Source: Cupriavidus oxalaticus (GTDB taxonomy: Bacteria > Pseudomonadota > Gammaproteobacteria > Burkholderiales > Burkholderiaceae). Taken from it: a stretch of 64,000 bases of DNA. Each line of letters begins with the position of its first letter. The stretch's first letter is position 1. The stretch covers positions 2,728,001-2,792,000 of the forward strand of contig NZ_CP069812.1 in the NCBI RefSeq assembly GCF_016894385.1, given 5' to 3'. Below are positions 1 to 9,551 of the stretch, piece by piece. The translations under genes were made by a program, and so were the position numbers. The notes under the pieces were generated by a model. That model did not search any database, was not told the origin of the DNA, and saw only the letters and a list, made by a program, of their open reading frames with translations.

Positions 1-58
1 ACCCGACCAGGATGATCAGGATGACCGGCGTGATGATGGATACGATGCGCTCGAACAT
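1..58 (-). CDS. N-terminus of a membrane protein, cut by the window edge
   Basis: Only the first 19 codons are visible, starting at the ATG whose complement is at 56-58 and reading MFERIVSIITPVILIILVG. This is a strongly hydrophobic first helix with no charged residues after position 4, so the product is an inner-membrane protein. The pattern would fit the first helix of an AEC (auxin efflux carrier-like) permease, but so little is present that the family is a guess. It lies on the same strand as orn and upstream of nothing else visible. Confidence 0.45.
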   Translation of the reverse strand, partial: MFERIVSIITPVILIILVG

Positions 59-157
59 GGCAGGCTCGACGGGAGGTGCCCGGGAGGGCAGCGCGCGCCC
101 CGTCGGTGGTGGTTGGTTGTTGTTGTCGGAGGCCGGGAAGCCGCTTGTTGCGCCGGC

Positions 158-796
158 TTATTGTGCCGGGGTGTCGGCAGCCGGGGTGTCGGCAGCCGGA
201 GCAGCGGCGGCCGGTGCGCCCGGCGGCGTGTGACGGATAAAGTGCGTGCGGTAGTAGCGCAGCTCTTCCACCGATTCCAGGATGTCGGCCAGCGCCGTGT
301 GCAGCTGGCGCTTGACGAAGCCCTTGTGGATGACCGGCTCCCAGCGCTTGCACAGCTCCTTGAGCGTGGACACGTCCAGGTTGCGGTAGTGGAAGAACGC
401 CTCCAGCCTGGGCATGTAGCGCGCCATGAAGCGGCGGTCCTGGCAGATCGAGTTGCCGCACATCGGCGACTTGCCGGCCGGGACCCAGCGCTTGAGGAAG
501 GCCAGCAGCTCGGCCTCGGCCTGCTCCTCGGTCAGCGTGGACGCCTTGACCTTGTCGATCAGGCCGGAGCGGCCGTGGGTGCCCTTGTTCCAGTTGTCCA
601 TGCCGTCGAGCACGGCATCGCTCTGGTGGATCACCAGCACCGGGCCCTCGGCCAGGATGTTCAGTTCGGAGTCGGTAATGACGATCGCGATCTCGATGAT
701 GCGGTCGGTATCCGGCTGCAAGCCGGTCATTTCCATGTCCAGCCAGATCAGGTTGTGTTCGCTCTTGACGGACTTGGCGGCGGCGTGGGTGGTCAT
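158..796 (-). CDS. orn: Oligoribonuclease
   Basis: A 3'-to-5' exoribonuclease that degrades 2-5 nt RNA (and linear pGpG) to mononucleotides, finishing mRNA decay in the cytoplasm. The 212-residue product has the DEDDh layout: [10 protein letters not shown] supplies the first Asp and Glu, SICQDRRFM the next Asp, and the HTALADI stretch the last His and Asp. The start at 796 is chosen because the conserved core begins about 17 residues later; the open frame runs far upstream but that part is non-coding GC-rich sequence. The C-terminus carries an unusual Ala/Pro tail with a repeated AADTP unit, extending the usual ~180-residue family length. It is divergent from the M48 protease gene. Confidence 0.95.
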   Translation of the reverse strand: MTTHAAAKSVKSEHNLIWLDMEMTGLQPDTDRIIEIAIVITDSELNILAEGPVLVIHQSDAVLDGMDNWNKGTHGRSGLIDKVKASTLTEEQAEAELLAFLKRWVPAGKSPMCGNSICQDRRFMARYMPRLEAFFHYRNLDVSTLKELCKRWEPVIHKGFVKRQLHTALADILESVEELRYYRTHFIRHTPPGAPAAAAPAADTPAADTPAQ

Positions 797-856
797 CGGG
801 ACTGCTGAGAAAGGGATTTGGGGAAGCGGCCGCGGCGGAGGCGGACACGAACAACT

Positions 857-862
857 TATAAT
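857..862 (+). promoter_or_regulatory. Putative -10 box of the M48 protease-rsgA unit
   Basis: A perfect TATAAT lies 30 bases before the ATG at 893, in the short gap between divergent orn and the protease gene. No good -35 hexamer is seen 16-18 bases upstream, so this rests on the -10 and its position only. Confidence 0.4.
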
Positions 863-892
863 TCTCGCATATCCGTCCCAAGGCTCTTGCCG

Positions 893-2140
893 ATGTTCAC
901 GATTGTCTTCCTCGCCGCGCTGGTGCTGATGGTGCTGACCAAGCTCTGGCTGGCCGCGCGCCAGGTGCGCCATGTGGCACAGCACCGCAACGCGGTGCCG
1001 GCGCGCTTTGCCGACACCATCTCGCTCGACTCCCACCAGAAGGCGGCCGACTACACCATCGCCCGCACCCGGCTGTCGATGCTCGAAGTGCTGGCCGGCG
1101 CCGCGGTGCTGATCGGCTTCACCATGCTCGGCGGGCTGCAGTGGCTCAACCAGGCCTGGCTGGAAACCTTCGGCCCGGGCTATGCGTATGGCGTGGCGCT
1201 GGTGGCCAGCGTGGCGGTGATCGGCGGGCTGGTCGACCTGCCCTTCTCGCTCTACGGCCAGTTCGGCATCGAGGAGCGCTTCGGCTTCAACAAGATGATT
1301 TTTGGCCTGTGGCTGGCCGACATGGTCAAGATGCTGCTGGTTGCGAGCGTGCTGGGCCTGCCGCTGCTGCTGGCGGTGCTGTGGCTGATGGAGCGCGCCG
1401 GCTCGCTGTGGTGGCTGTGGACGTGGCTGGTGTGGATGGGCTTCAACCTGTTCCTGCTGGTGGTGTTCCCGACCTTTATCGCGCCCCTGTTCAACAAGTT
1501 CGAGCCGCTCACCGACGAAGCGCTGCGCCAGCGCATCGAGGGCCTGATGCAGCGCTGCGGCTTTGCCAGCAAGGGCCTGTTCGTGATGGACGGCAGCAAG
1601 CGCAGCGCGCACGGCAATGCCTACTTCACCGGCTTCGGCGCGGCCAAGCGCATCGTCTTCTTCGACACGCTGCTGGCGCGGCTGTCGGGCGACGAGATCG
1701 AGGCGGTGCTGGCGCACGAACTCGGCCACTTCAAGCGCCGCCACGTGGCCAAGCGCATCGCGGTCACCTTCGCACTGAGCCTGGTGTTCCTGGCGCTGCT
1801 GGGCTGGCTGGCGACACGCACGTGGTTCTACACTGGCCTCGGCGTGGCGCCCAACCTGGGCGTGTCCAACCATGCGCTGGCACTGGTGCTGTTCTTCCTG
1901 ACGCTGCCGGTGTTCACCTTCCTGCTCGGCCCGCTGTCGAGCCAGTCGTCGCGCCGCCATGAATTCGAGGCCGACGCCTTCGCCGCCGACCAGACCAACG
2001 CCGGCCACCTGGTATCGGCGCTGGTGAAGCTGTACAAGGACAACGCTTCGACCCTGACGCCCGATCCGCTCTACAGCGCCTTCTACTACTCGCATCCGCC
2101 CGCCGCGCAGCGGATCGACCGGCTGCTGGCGCACGCATGA
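893..2140 (+). CDS. M48 family Ste24-type zinc endopeptidase
   Basis: A 415-residue membrane metalloprotease of the Ste24/CAAX prenyl protease 1 family. The zinc site HELGH is at residues 275-279, followed by a further conserved Glu region ([11 protein letters not shown]) that supplies the third zinc ligand. Several long hydrophobic segments flank it, including one at the N-terminus and a pair before the HELGH motif, placing the enzyme in the inner membrane. Bacteria lack prenylated CAAX proteins, so the substrate is unknown; a role in membrane protein quality control, as for HtpX, is inference. The gene ends with ATGA shared with the rsgA start, implying translational coupling. Confidence 0.9.
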   Translation: MFTIVFLAALVLMVLTKLWLAARQVRHVAQHRNAVPARFADTISLDSHQKAADYTIARTRLSMLEVLAGAAVLIGFTMLGGLQWLNQAWLETFGPGYAYGVALVASVAVIGGLVDLPFSLYGQFGIEERFGFNKMIFGLWLADMVKMLLVASVLGLPLLLAVLWLMERAGSLWWLWTWLVWMGFNLFLLVVFPTFIAPLFNKFEPLTDEALRQRIEGLMQRCGFASKGLFVMDGSKRSAHGNAYFTGFGAAKRIVFFDTLLARLSGDEIEAVLAHELGHFKRRHVAKRIAVTFALSLVFLALLGWLATRTWFYTGLGVAPNLGVSNHALALVLFFLTLPVFTFLLGPLSSQSSRRHEFEADAFAADQTNAGHLVSALVKLYKDNASTLTPDPLYSAFYYSHPPAAQRIDRLLAHA

Positions 2141-3096
2141 GCCGCACCTCCCGACACCGCGGCGCCAATGCCGACACGAACGCCGAACCCGCGCTGATCA
2201 TCGCCGCGCACGGCCGCCACTATGTGGTCGAGCTGGCCGACGGCACGCGCATGCATGCCTTCCCGCGCGGCAAGAAGAGCGACAGCGCCGTGGGCGACCA
2301 TGTCAGCGTCGAGCGCGCCGCGGCCGACCAGTGCGTGATCACCAGGGTGCAGGCGCGCAAGAACCTGCTGCATCGCTCGGACCAGTTCAAGTCCAAGCTG
2401 CTGGCAGCCAATATCGACCAGGTCATCATCGTGCTGGCGACCGAGCCGGGCTTCTCCGAAGACCTGCTCGGGCGCGCGCTGGTATCGGCCGAGGCGCTCG
2501 AGATCCGGCCGCTGATCGTGCTCAACAAGACCGACCTGCCCGAGCGGCTGGACGAGGCGCGCCGGCGCCTGGCGCTGTACCGCGAGCTGGGCTACGACAC
2601 GCTGGAACTGTCGGTGCGCGCCGACCCCGAACAGGCGCTGGCGGCGCTGCAGCCGCGGCTGGCCGGGCTGTCCAGCATCCTGATCGGCCAGTCGGGCATG
2701 GGCAAGTCGTCATTGCTCAACCTGCTGATCCCGGGCGTCGATGCGCAGACGCGCGAGATCTCGGCCAAGCTCGATTCCGGCAAGCACACCACCACCTTCA
2801 CGCGGCTGTACCACCTGCCGGCGGACTGGGGCACGGTCGACGGGCGCCAGGGTGCGCTGATCGACTCGCCCGGCTTCCAGGAATTCGGCCTGTACCACCT
2901 GAGCGAAGGCATGCTGGAGCGCGCCTTCCCGGAGTTCCGGCCGCGGCTGACAGAGTGCCGCTTCTACAACTGCCACCACACCAACGAACCCGGCTGCGGC
3001 GTGCTGGCGGCGGTGGCATCCGGCGCGATCGCGGAGCGCCGCCACCAGCTCTACGCGCAGCTGCTGCACGAATCCAGCCAGCAGAAGCCGTGGTGA
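2137..3096 (+). CDS. rsgA: Small ribosomal subunit biogenesis GTPase RsgA
   Basis: A 319-residue circularly permuted GTPase that binds the 30S subunit late in assembly and releases factors such as RbfA. An OB-fold occupies roughly residues 15-80. The G motifs then appear in permuted order: NKTD (G4) at 130-133, the P-loop GQSGMGKS (G1) at 184-191 and DSPGF (G3) at 243-247. The C-terminal zinc finger is visible as Cys-x5-Cys-x-His-x5-Cys around 275-290. The start overlaps the stop of the protease gene in an ATGA. Confidence 0.96.
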   Translation: MSRTSRHRGANADTNAEPALIIAAHGRHYVVELADGTRMHAFPRGKKSDSAVGDHVSVERAAADQCVITRVQARKNLLHRSDQFKSKLLAANIDQVIIVLATEPGFSEDLLGRALVSAEALEIRPLIVLNKTDLPERLDEARRRLALYRELGYDTLELSVRADPEQALAALQPRLAGLSSILIGQSGMGKSSLLNLLIPGVDAQTREISAKLDSGKHTTTFTRLYHLPADWGTVDGRQGALIDSPGFQEFGLYHLSEGMLERAFPEFRPRLTECRFYNCHHTNEPGCGVLAAVASGAIAERRHQLYAQLLHESSQQKPW

Positions 3097-3150
3097 AACC
3101 CTGGCAGGGCCGTGGTAAGGTAAGCGCACCTGGGTAACCGGTGCGCCGCC

Positions 3151-3456
3151 ATGAAACTGCTGCTGTCAGCCACCTCGCTCGTCCACGCCGCCCATTGCCA
3201 GAACGTCCTGCAGGCCGCCGGCATCCGGGCAGAGCTACGCAACACCTGGCTGGGCGGCGCCACCGGCGAGATTCCGTTCCGGGAAAGCGCGCCGCAGGTC
3301 TGGCTGGTCGATGACGAGATGGAAGCGCAGGCGTGGGCGGCGCTCAATGCCGCGGCCAACCCCGTGCCGGGACCGAGCTGGCAATGCCGCCACTGCAAGG
3401 AATGGCACGAGGCCCAGTTCGGCGCCTGCTGGCGCTGCGGCGCTGCGCGCGACTAG
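3151..3456 (+). CDS. DUF2007-type small protein with C-terminal zinc ribbon
   Basis: A 101-residue protein. The N-terminal half (MKLLLSATSLVHAAHCQNVL onward) matches the DUF2007 pattern of small putative signal-transducing proteins, a ferredoxin-like fold. The last 30 residues carry two Cys pairs, CRHC and CWRC, spaced like a zinc ribbon. It lies 54 bases downstream of rsgA on the same strand and probably shares its transcript. Its stop is 36 bases from the stop of the convergent CobD-like gene. No biochemical function is established for the family. Confidence 0.8.
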   Translation: MKLLLSATSLVHAAHCQNVLQAAGIRAELRNTWLGGATGEIPFRESAPQVWLVDDEMEAQAWAALNAAANPVPGPSWQCRHCKEWHEAQFGACWRCGAARD

Positions 3457-3492
3457 CCGGCAGCCGCTTTTACATACTTGCGCACGCCGGTA

Positions 3493-4485
3493 TCAGCCCA
3501 CCCACAGCGCCAGCGACACCATGGCAAGCAGCAGCATCCACAGCACCACCGCCCGCCATACCAGCCCGACAGCCGACTGCAGCGTGCGCACGCTTGGCTC
3601 GGCGCCGAATTCCGGCGCCGACGGCTCAGGACCGTTGTCCTCTTCCATGCCGGGCGCATAATCCACCGCCGGGCCGACCACGCTGGCGCGCAGCACCACG
3701 GTGGAGTCATCCTCGGCCAGCGGCGTGCCCAGGCGCACGCCCAGCGCCCCGCCGCCGCTGGCGAGCAGGATGCCGTTGACCGCATCGTTCCACTTGCGCG
3801 CATGGTTGCGCCACGCGTACACCGCATCCTCGAAATTGCCGACGATGGCAAAGCCGATCGCGGTCAGGCGCGAGGGGATCCAGTCGAGCAGGTAGAACGC
3901 GCGCGCGGCGAAACGGCCCAGCGCGGGGCTGCGCTCGGTCGACGGCTCGTTCCAGTGGCGGGCGAGGTATTCCGCGACGCGGTACAGCACCACGCCGCCG
4001 GGCCCGACCGGCACCAGGAACCAGAAGAACACGCCGAACACATGCCGGTGCACGGCGATGATCGCCGCCTCCAGCGTGTGCCGCACGATCTCGGTGACCG
4101 GCATCTCGACCGTGTCGAGGCCGGTCCACTCATGCAGCAGCGTGCGCGCGGTATGGACGTCGTCGCGGTTCAGCGCCTCGTGGATGTCGGTGAAGTAGTG
4201 GCTGAACTGGCGGAAGCCCAGCGTCAGGTACAGCACCAGCACGTTCCAGGCGAGGGTCAGCGCCACGCTGATCGAAGCCAGCAGGTAATGCACCACGACC
4301 ACGGCCAGTGTCAGCGGCAGCACTACGGTAAACCAGGCCAGCGCGGCATCGCGGGGGCGGCCGGTGTCGAAGGCGTGCTCGGCGCGGTCGCCGAGTGCGC
4401 GCACGATCTCGTGGATCGGGTTGTTGCGGCCCAGGGCGCGGAACTGCTCGGCGATCAGCGCCAGGAGAATGGAAACAAAGGTCAT
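3493..4485 (-). CDS. CobD/CbiB-family membrane protein
   Basis: A 330-residue multi-pass membrane protein resembling CobD/CbiB, the adenosylcobinamide-phosphate synthase that attaches aminopropanol during cobalamin synthesis. The start MTFVSILLALIAEQFRALG and the PIHEIVRALGDRAEHAF segment fit the family; hydrophobic segments lie near residues 1-20, 50-90 and around 165-190 and 305-330. No other cobalamin gene is nearby, so this may be the cobalamin-independent CobD-like paralogue common in betaproteobacteria. The exact role is therefore open. Confidence 0.75.
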   Translation of the reverse strand: MTFVSILLALIAEQFRALGRNNPIHEIVRALGDRAEHAFDTGRPRDAALAWFTVVLPLTLAVVVVHYLLASISVALTLAWNVLVLYLTLGFRQFSHYFTDIHEALNRDDVHTARTLLHEWTGLDTVEMPVTEIVRHTLEAAIIAVHRHVFGVFFWFLVPVGPGGVVLYRVAEYLARHWNEPSTERSPALGRFAARAFYLLDWIPSRLTAIGFAIVGNFEDAVYAWRNHARKWNDAVNGILLASGGGALGVRLGTPLAEDDSTVVLRASVVGPAVDYAPGMEEDNGPEPSAPEFGAEPSVRTLQSAVGLVWRAVVLWMLLLAMVSLALWVG

Positions 4486-4592
4486 CTTGGTACGGGTGTT
4501 CCAAGGGGGCGCGCCCGCCCGATGTGCCGGTGCAGGCGCAATGCATAGCGAGAAGATAGCACAGCGGTACCTGACCCTACCCGTTGCGATAC

Positions 4593-4621
4593 AAAAAGCA
4601 AAAGCCCGCCGGTGGGCGGGC
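4593..4621 (-). terminator. Rho-independent terminator of the pirin gene
   Basis: On the minus strand GCCCGCC and GGCGGGC form a 7-bp stem with a 4-base loop, followed by TTTTGCTTTTT. It begins 35 bases after the pirin stop codon. Confidence 0.8.
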
Positions 4622-4655
4622 AGGACTTCCTCGATCGAATCTACGCGTGGCGGGG

Positions 4656-5354
4656 TCAGGGCAAATCGAACACCAGCACCTCGGCCTCATCGCCACCGGA
4701 CAGCGCGACCTCGCCGACCGATTCCAGCCTGGCCGCATCGCCCGCTTCCAGCGCCGTCCCATTGACCAGCACGCGGCCGCGCGCCACATGGACATAGGCG
4801 CGGCGGCCCGGCGCGAGGGCCAGCGTGGCAGCCTCCTGGCCGTCGAACAGCCCGGCGTACAGGCGCACGTCCTGGTGCACTACCACCGAACCGCCGGCGC
4901 CGTCCTGGCTCGCCACCAGGCGCAGCTTGCCGCGCTTGTCGGCCGCCGCGAAGTGCTTTTCCTCGTAGCCCGGCTCGATGCCATTCTGCGCAGGCATGAT
5001 CCAGATCTGCAGGAAGTGAGTCGTATCGTGCGCCGCGTGGTTGTACTCCGAGTGCCGCACACCGGTGCCGGCGCTCATGCGCTGCACGTCGCCCGGGCGG
5101 ATCACGCTGCCGTTGCCCATGCTGTCCTTGTGCGCCAGCTCGCCTTCGAGCACGTAGCTGATGATCTCCATGTCGCGGTGGCCGTGCGTGCCGAAGCCCA
5201 TGCCCGGCGCGACGCGGTCCTCGTTGATCACGCGCAGCGGCCCGAACTGCACATGCTGCGGATCGTAGTAGTCGGCAAACGAGAACGAATGATAGGACTT
5301 CAGCCAGCCGTGATCCGCATAACCGCGCTCTGCAGACTTTCTGATTTCAATCAT
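4656..5354 (-). CDS. Pirin family protein
   Basis: A 232-residue bicupin of the pirin family (YhhW-like). The N-terminal cupin holds the metal-binding signature: the HGHRDMEIISYVLEG segment supplies His and Glu ligands and a later His is in the GVRHSEYNH stretch. The start at 5354 is chosen because the minus strand has AGGAGG eight bases before that ATG; an in-frame ATG further upstream lacks such a site. Some pirins act as quercetinase or redox sensors, but the substrate cannot be read here. It is divergent from a LysR-type regulator, the usual arrangement for a regulated pirin. Confidence 0.9.
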   Translation of the reverse strand: MIEIRKSAERGYADHGWLKSYHSFSFADYYDPQHVQFGPLRVINEDRVAPGMGFGTHGHRDMEIISYVLEGELAHKDSMGNGSVIRPGDVQRMSAGTGVRHSEYNHAAHDTTHFLQIWIMPAQNGIEPGYEEKHFAAADKRGKLRLVASQDGAGGSVVVHQDVRLYAGLFDGQEAATLALAPGRRAYVHVARGRVLVNGTALEAGDAARLESVGEVALSGGDEAEVLVFDLP

Positions 5355-5498
5355 TTTGATGGCCCTCCTAGGCCTACTTCCGTGTCGCCACCGGCAGCGG
5401 AACTGCTTGCAACCGTTTGGCGGCATGTATTGCGTTGTCGATGCTAGGAAGTTTAGGCCCCGACGCGTATATTTACGGGGACCACCTTAGAAGCATTC

Positions 5499-5515
5499 AT
5501 TCAGTTTTTCTGAAT
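5499..5515. promoter_or_regulatory. LysR-type T-N11-A palindrome abutting the regulator start codon
   Basis: ATTCAGTTTTTCTGAAT is a perfect 6-bp inverted repeat with a 5-base spacer. It contains T-N11-A from 5501 to 5513, the core signature of LysR-family operators. It ends one base before the ATG of the LysR gene, so a protein bound here would block transcription or ribosome entry, suggesting autoregulation. Alternatively it is an RNA hairpin masking the start. Binding is inferred. Confidence 0.45.
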
Positions 5516-6436
5516 ATGCCACTCTCACTCGAATCCCTCGAAGTCCTGGACGCCATCGAGCGCAAGGGCAGCTTCGCCGCCGCCGCCCACGAGATGGGCA
5601 AGGTGCCCTCCGCGCTGACCTATGTGGTGCGAAAGCTGGAGGAAGACCTGGACGTGCTGCTGTTCGACCGGCGCCGCCACCGCGCCGAACTGACCCCGGC
5701 CGGACGCGCACTGCTCGACGAAGGCCGCCACCTGCTGCACGCCGCCGACGACCTGGCGCGCCGCGTCAAGCGGCTGGCCACCGGCTGGGAAGCCACGCTG
5801 ACCATCGTGGTGGACGACCTGATCAATTTCCGCGCGCTGCTGCCGGTGATCCACGACTTCTATGCCGAGAACACCGCCACGCGGCTGCGCTTTGCCAAGG
5901 AAGTGCTGGGCGGTGCCTGGGACGCGCTGGTCAGCAACCGTGCCGACCTGGTGATCGGCGGCGCCTACGATGCGCCGAGCACGCAGGGCTTCCAGATCCG
6001 GCCGCTGGGCACGGTACCGTTCGTGTTCGCGGTGGCGGCGCACCATCCGCTGGCCACCGAGGAAGGCCCGCTCACCACCATCCAGATCGCCAGGCACCGC
6101 ATCGTCGCGGTGGGCGACACCTCGCGCAACCTGCCGGCGCGCACCCATGGCGTGCTGGCCGGCCAGGACGTGCTGGTGGTGCCGACCATGCGCGACAAGC
6201 TGGAAGCGCAGATCCGCGGCCTGGGCTGCGGCTGGCTGCCGGCGCCGATGGCACAGCCGCATATCGAAAGCGGCGTGCTGCAGGTGCGCGAAACGGTCGA
6301 GGTGCGCGCCCCGGGCAACTTCAAGGTGGCGTGGCGCACCAGCAACCGCGGCAAGGCGCTGCAATGGTGGGCCGGCAAGCTGGAAGACCCGCGCCTGGCG
6401 CAGGCGCTGCTGCTGCAACCCGAACTCGCCGGCTGA
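5516..6436 (+). CDS. LysR family transcriptional regulator
   Basis: A 306-residue LTTR. The winged helix-turn-helix is at residues 3-62 ([20 protein letters not shown], then [15 protein letters not shown]) and the substrate-binding domain begins near residue 90. The start at 5516 is the only ATG that places the HTH at the N-terminus; the frame upstream is not conserved-looking, and no clear ribosome binding site precedes it because a palindrome occupies that position. Divergent to the pirin gene, which is its likely target. The effector is unknown. Confidence 0.9.
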   Translation: MPLSLESLEVLDAIERKGSFAAAAHEMGKVPSALTYVVRKLEEDLDVLLFDRRRHRAELTPAGRALLDEGRHLLHAADDLARRVKRLATGWEATLTIVVDDLINFRALLPVIHDFYAENTATRLRFAKEVLGGAWDALVSNRADLVIGGAYDAPSTQGFQIRPLGTVPFVFAVAAHHPLATEEGPLTTIQIARHRIVAVGDTSRNLPARTHGVLAGQDVLVVPTMRDKLEAQIRGLGCGWLPAPMAQPHIESGVLQVRETVEVRAPGNFKVAWRTSNRGKALQWWAGKLEDPRLAQALLLQPELAG

Positions 6437-6446
6437 GGGTGTCCGC

Positions 6447-7352
6447 ATGGCAGTGACGGCTGCAATGTTTGCCGCGGCGGCCGGCTACCGCGGCCGCTTT
6501 GCCCCCTCGCCGACCGGCCCGCTGCATATGGGCTCGCTGGTCACCGCGCTGGCCAGCTGGCTGGATGCGCGCGCGCACGGCGGCCAGTGGCTGGTGCGCA
6601 TCGAGGACATCGACATGCCGCGCTGCGTGCGCGGCGCCGACGAAGACATCCTGCAGACGCTGGCGCGCCTGGGCATGACGCCGGACGAGCCGCCGGTGTG
6701 GCAGAGCCGGCGCGAGGCGCACTACGCCGAAGCGCTGCGCCGGCTCGACGCCGCCGGACAGCTCTACCCCTGCGGCTGCTCGCGCAAGGAGATCGCCGAC
6801 TCGCTGGTGCACGTGCGGGAGCGGCACCAGACGCTGGGCTACCCCGGCACTTGCCGCCACGGCCTGAACGGCAAGCTGCCGCGCGCGTGGCGCGTGCGCG
6901 TGCCGGATGGCCCAGCCGCCACGATCTGCTTCGACGACCGCTGGCAGGGGCGCCAGTGCCAGGACCTCGAAACCGAGCTGGGGGACTTCGTGCTGCGCCG
7001 GGCCGACGGACTATGGGCCTACCAGCTGGCGGTGGTGGTGGACGATGGCCTGCAGGGCATCACGCATATCGTGCGCGGCGCCGACCTGCTCGACTCGACG
7101 CCGCGGCAGATCCACCTGCAGCACCTGCTGGGCCTGCCCACGCCAAGCTACCTGCACGTGCCGGTGGTGGTCAACGAGATCGGGGAAAAGCTGAGCAAGC
7201 AGAGCGGCGCGCAGGCGATCGACACCGGCGCGCCGCTGGAGGCGCTGCGCCAGGCGGGCAGGCACCTGGGCCTGGCGAACAATGAAGGGAATGTGCAGGA
7301 CTGGCTGGCGCGCGCCACGGAGGAGTGGCGCCAGCGCATGGCGGCGGCCTGA
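6447..7352 (+). CDS. gluQ: Glutamyl-Q tRNA(Asp) synthetase
   Basis: A 301-residue truncated glutamyl-tRNA synthetase paralogue (GluQ-RS/YadB) that attaches glutamate to queuosine at the wobble base of tRNA-Asp. It keeps the class I catalytic core: [13 protein letters not shown] (HIGH-equivalent HMGS at 27-30), the RIEDIDMPR segment and a KMSKS-like EKLSKQ. It lacks the anticodon-binding domain, which explains the short length compared with GltX at about 470 residues. A Cys-x-Cys (YPCGCS) with a later Cys forms the zinc site. The start lies 10 bases after the LysR stop. Confidence 0.93.
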   Translation: MAVTAAMFAAAAGYRGRFAPSPTGPLHMGSLVTALASWLDARAHGGQWLVRIEDIDMPRCVRGADEDILQTLARLGMTPDEPPVWQSRREAHYAEALRRLDAAGQLYPCGCSRKEIADSLVHVRERHQTLGYPGTCRHGLNGKLPRAWRVRVPDGPAATICFDDRWQGRQCQDLETELGDFVLRRADGLWAYQLAVVVDDGLQGITHIVRGADLLDSTPRQIHLQHLLGLPTPSYLHVPVVVNEIGEKLSKQSGAQAIDTGAPLEALRQAGRHLGLANNEGNVQDWLARATEEWRQRMAAA

Positions 7353-7382
7353 CCTGCAGGCCGCCTCAGCAGGATCGCCCGA

Positions 7383-8879
7383 TCAGGACTTGCGCGGCAC
7401 GCCGCCCAGCAGCGCCGCGACCGGGCGCTTGGGCGCCTGGCGGCCACGGCTCAGCGCGGCGGCGATTTCCTCCGACGGCTTGACCTGCGAACTGCTGGCG
7501 CTGGGCTCGTACGGGCGCGAGAAGAACGGATCGTCGGACGGACGGAACACCTGGCGGCTGCCGCTGTGCTCGTGGCGGCGCGGCCGCTCCTCGTCGCCGT
7601 TGCCGCGCGCGCGGCGCAGGTCGCCGCGCTGGCGGCGGCGCTCCGCCTCGTCCTGGCGCGACTTCTCGCCGGTCGGGTCGAAGCCCTCCAGCTTGCCACG
7701 CGGAATGCTGCGCTTGATCAGCTTCTCGATGTCGGACAGCAGGCGCTCATCGTTGCCCGGCACGAAGATCGACAGCGCATCGCCGCTGGCGCCGGCACGG
7801 CCGGTGCGGCCGATGCGGTGCACGTAGTCCTCGGCGCTGTACGGCACATCAAAGTTGATCACGCACGGCATGTCGGGGATATCGAGCCCGCGCGCCGCCA
7901 CGTCGGTGGCAACCAGCGCGTCGATGGTGCCGCTCTTGAAGCCGTCCAGCGTCTGCATGCGCTCGGTCTGGGTCTTGTCGCCGTGGATCGCGGAGGCGTT
8001 GATGCCCTCGCGCTCCAGGTGCCGCGCCAGGCGCGAGCAGCCGATCTTGCTGTTGACGAAGACGATGCACTGGCGCGACAGCCCCTGCTCGGCCCGCTGC
8101 TTGAGCAGATGCACCACCGCCGCCTGCTTGTGGCCATCTTCGACCTGGTACACGGTCTGGCGCACGTTCTCGTTGGTGGAGTTGCTGCGCGCCACCTCGA
8201 TGGTGACCGGCTGCTTCAGGTAGCTGGCGGCCAGCCGCTTGATTTCCGCCGAGAACGTCGCCGAGAACAGCAGCGTCTGGCGCTGCGCCGGCAGCAGGTT
8301 GATGATGCGCTGCAGGTCCGGCAGGAAGCCCATGTCGAGCATCCGGTCGGCCTCGTCCAGCACCAGCATCTGCACCTGCGACAGGTTGACCGACTTCTGC
8401 TGCACGTGGTCGAGCAGGCGGCCCGGCGTGGCCACCAGGATTTCGACGCCGCGGCGCAGGGCATCGGTCTGCGGATTCATGTCGACGCCGCCGAACACCA
8501 CCGTGCTGCGCAGGTCGGTGTGCTTGGCATAGCGGGCGACGTTGTCGTAGACCTGGTCGGCCAGTTCGCGCGTGGGCGTCAGCATCAGCGCGCGCACCGG
8601 GTGGCGCGCCGGCGAGGCGCTGGCGTTGGCCAGCGGCAGCAGGCGCTGGATGATCGGCAGCGCGAAGCCGGCGGTCTTGCCGGTGCCGGTCTGCGCGGCG
8701 CCCATCACGTCCTTGCCGAGCAGCACGACGGGAATGGCCTGCGCCTGGATCGGCGTGGGCGTGGTGTAGCCCTGGTCGGACAAGGCACGCAGGATGCGCG
8801 CGTCCAGGCCAAAGCTCTCGAAGGTCTGCACCGCGGTCTGCCCGGCGGTGGTGGGTTCTGGTGCGGTCGTAGTGGTCAT
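7383..8879 (-). CDS. rhlE: DEAD-box ATP-dependent RNA helicase, RhlE type
   Basis: A 498-residue helicase that unwinds short RNA duplexes in ribosome assembly and RNA decay. Motifs in order: FESFGL and the Q motif at 20-45, Walker A AQTGTGKT at 62-69, PTRELA near 102, TPGR near 151, DEAD at 175-178, SAT at 206-208, then the RecA2 domain ending in HRIGRTGR. The C-terminal ~110 residues are basic and disordered, rich in Arg, Glu and Ser, as in RhlE proteins. The start MTTTTAPEP is chosen over an upstream in-frame one because it directly precedes the conserved core. A TAAAAT at 9037-9042 on the minus strand would give a leader of about 150 bases, common in cold-responsive helicases. Confidence 0.9.
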   Translation of the reverse strand: MTTTTAPEPTTAGQTAVQTFESFGLDARILRALSDQGYTTPTPIQAQAIPVVLLGKDVMGAAQTGTGKTAGFALPIIQRLLPLANASASPARHPVRALMLTPTRELADQVYDNVARYAKHTDLRSTVVFGGVDMNPQTDALRRGVEILVATPGRLLDHVQQKSVNLSQVQMLVLDEADRMLDMGFLPDLQRIINLLPAQRQTLLFSATFSAEIKRLAASYLKQPVTIEVARSNSTNENVRQTVYQVEDGHKQAAVVHLLKQRAEQGLSRQCIVFVNSKIGCSRLARHLEREGINASAIHGDKTQTERMQTLDGFKSGTIDALVATDVAARGLDIPDMPCVINFDVPYSAEDYVHRIGRTGRAGASGDALSIFVPGNDERLLSDIEKLIKRSIPRGKLEGFDPTGEKSRQDEAERRRQRGDLRRARGNGDEERPRRHEHSGSRQVFRPSDDPFFSRPYEPSASSSQVKPSEEIAAALSRGRQAPKRPVAALLGGVPRKS

Positions 8880-9222
8880 GGGTATCGGTGTCTGGCGGGA
8901 GGCGAACCCGGCACAAACGGATACGCGTCTGGAACTCATCTCGCCCTGGCTCTCGGCTGGCACCGGAGCGGCGCCGGCGCGGCCACGCCGCGTGCATCGG
9001 GCTTGCGGCTTTTGACCAAGAGAATCAAAGACTTAAATTTTAGCATTTCTGCCCGCACAGTGACCAGCACGGCGCGGGCGTGCGGGCGCCGCGACGGGGT
9101 GCGGCCACGCTGGGGCGTTTTAAAGAAGCTGTCACATCGACGATGGATGATGCCGGCGGCACCGTAGACAAGGCGAGCCCGAACCGGCCGCGCGGACGCC
9201 ACCTTCGACCACCGAGACCAAT

Positions 9223-9360
9223 ATGGACTTCGAGCAATTCCGCCAGACCTGCCAGCAATTCCTGCGCACTTCGAGCCAGTTCCTTGGCCTCGCCGCCGCC
9301 CTGCCCTTGCCGCCGCGGCCGGCGAGCCAGCCGGCCCCGCCTGCCCGGCAGGCGGCCTGA
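9223..9360 (+). pseudogene. Short open frame, possibly the start of a decayed gene
   Basis: The 45-codon frame begins MDFEQFRQTCQQFLRTSSQF and runs through a plausible helix into a Pro/Ala-rich stretch before its stop. Some 30 bases further on, the frame DSIAADAVAPLVEG shifts by one into VLDAESVVLVAREEPRQLLR, which ends with a stop at 9556. Both stretches have protein-like composition and the shift lies near 9440. I cannot name a family. It may be a remnant of one gene with two lesions or a genuine small protein; the ribosome binding site is weak. Confidence 0.22.
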
Positions 9361-9517
9361 CAGGGGATCCGCCGGACCGCCAGCACGGCATCCAGGTGAC
9401 TCAATCGCCGCGGATGCCGTTGCCCCACTGGTCGAGGGGTGCTCGATGCCGAGTCGGTGGTGCTGGTGGCCCGCGAAGAGCCACGCCAGCTGCTGCGCGT
9501 CGAGGTTGCCGCAACGG

Positions 9518-9551
9518 AAAAAGCCCCGCGTGCCGGGGAGGGCAGCGGGGC
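9518..9551 (-). terminator. Rho-independent terminator on the minus strand
   Basis: Read on the minus strand, GCCCCGC and GCGGGGC close a hairpin with a partly paired 15-base interior, followed by TTTTTCCG. There is no annotated minus-strand gene directly upstream of it, so it would end an unannotated transcript that starts somewhere beyond 9555. Confidence 0.6.

Noticed and set aside
797..2134. Extension of the orn reading frame upstream of 796
   Set aside because: The sequence is antisense to the M48 protease, and the Gln/His-rich translation does not resemble any exonuclease domain.
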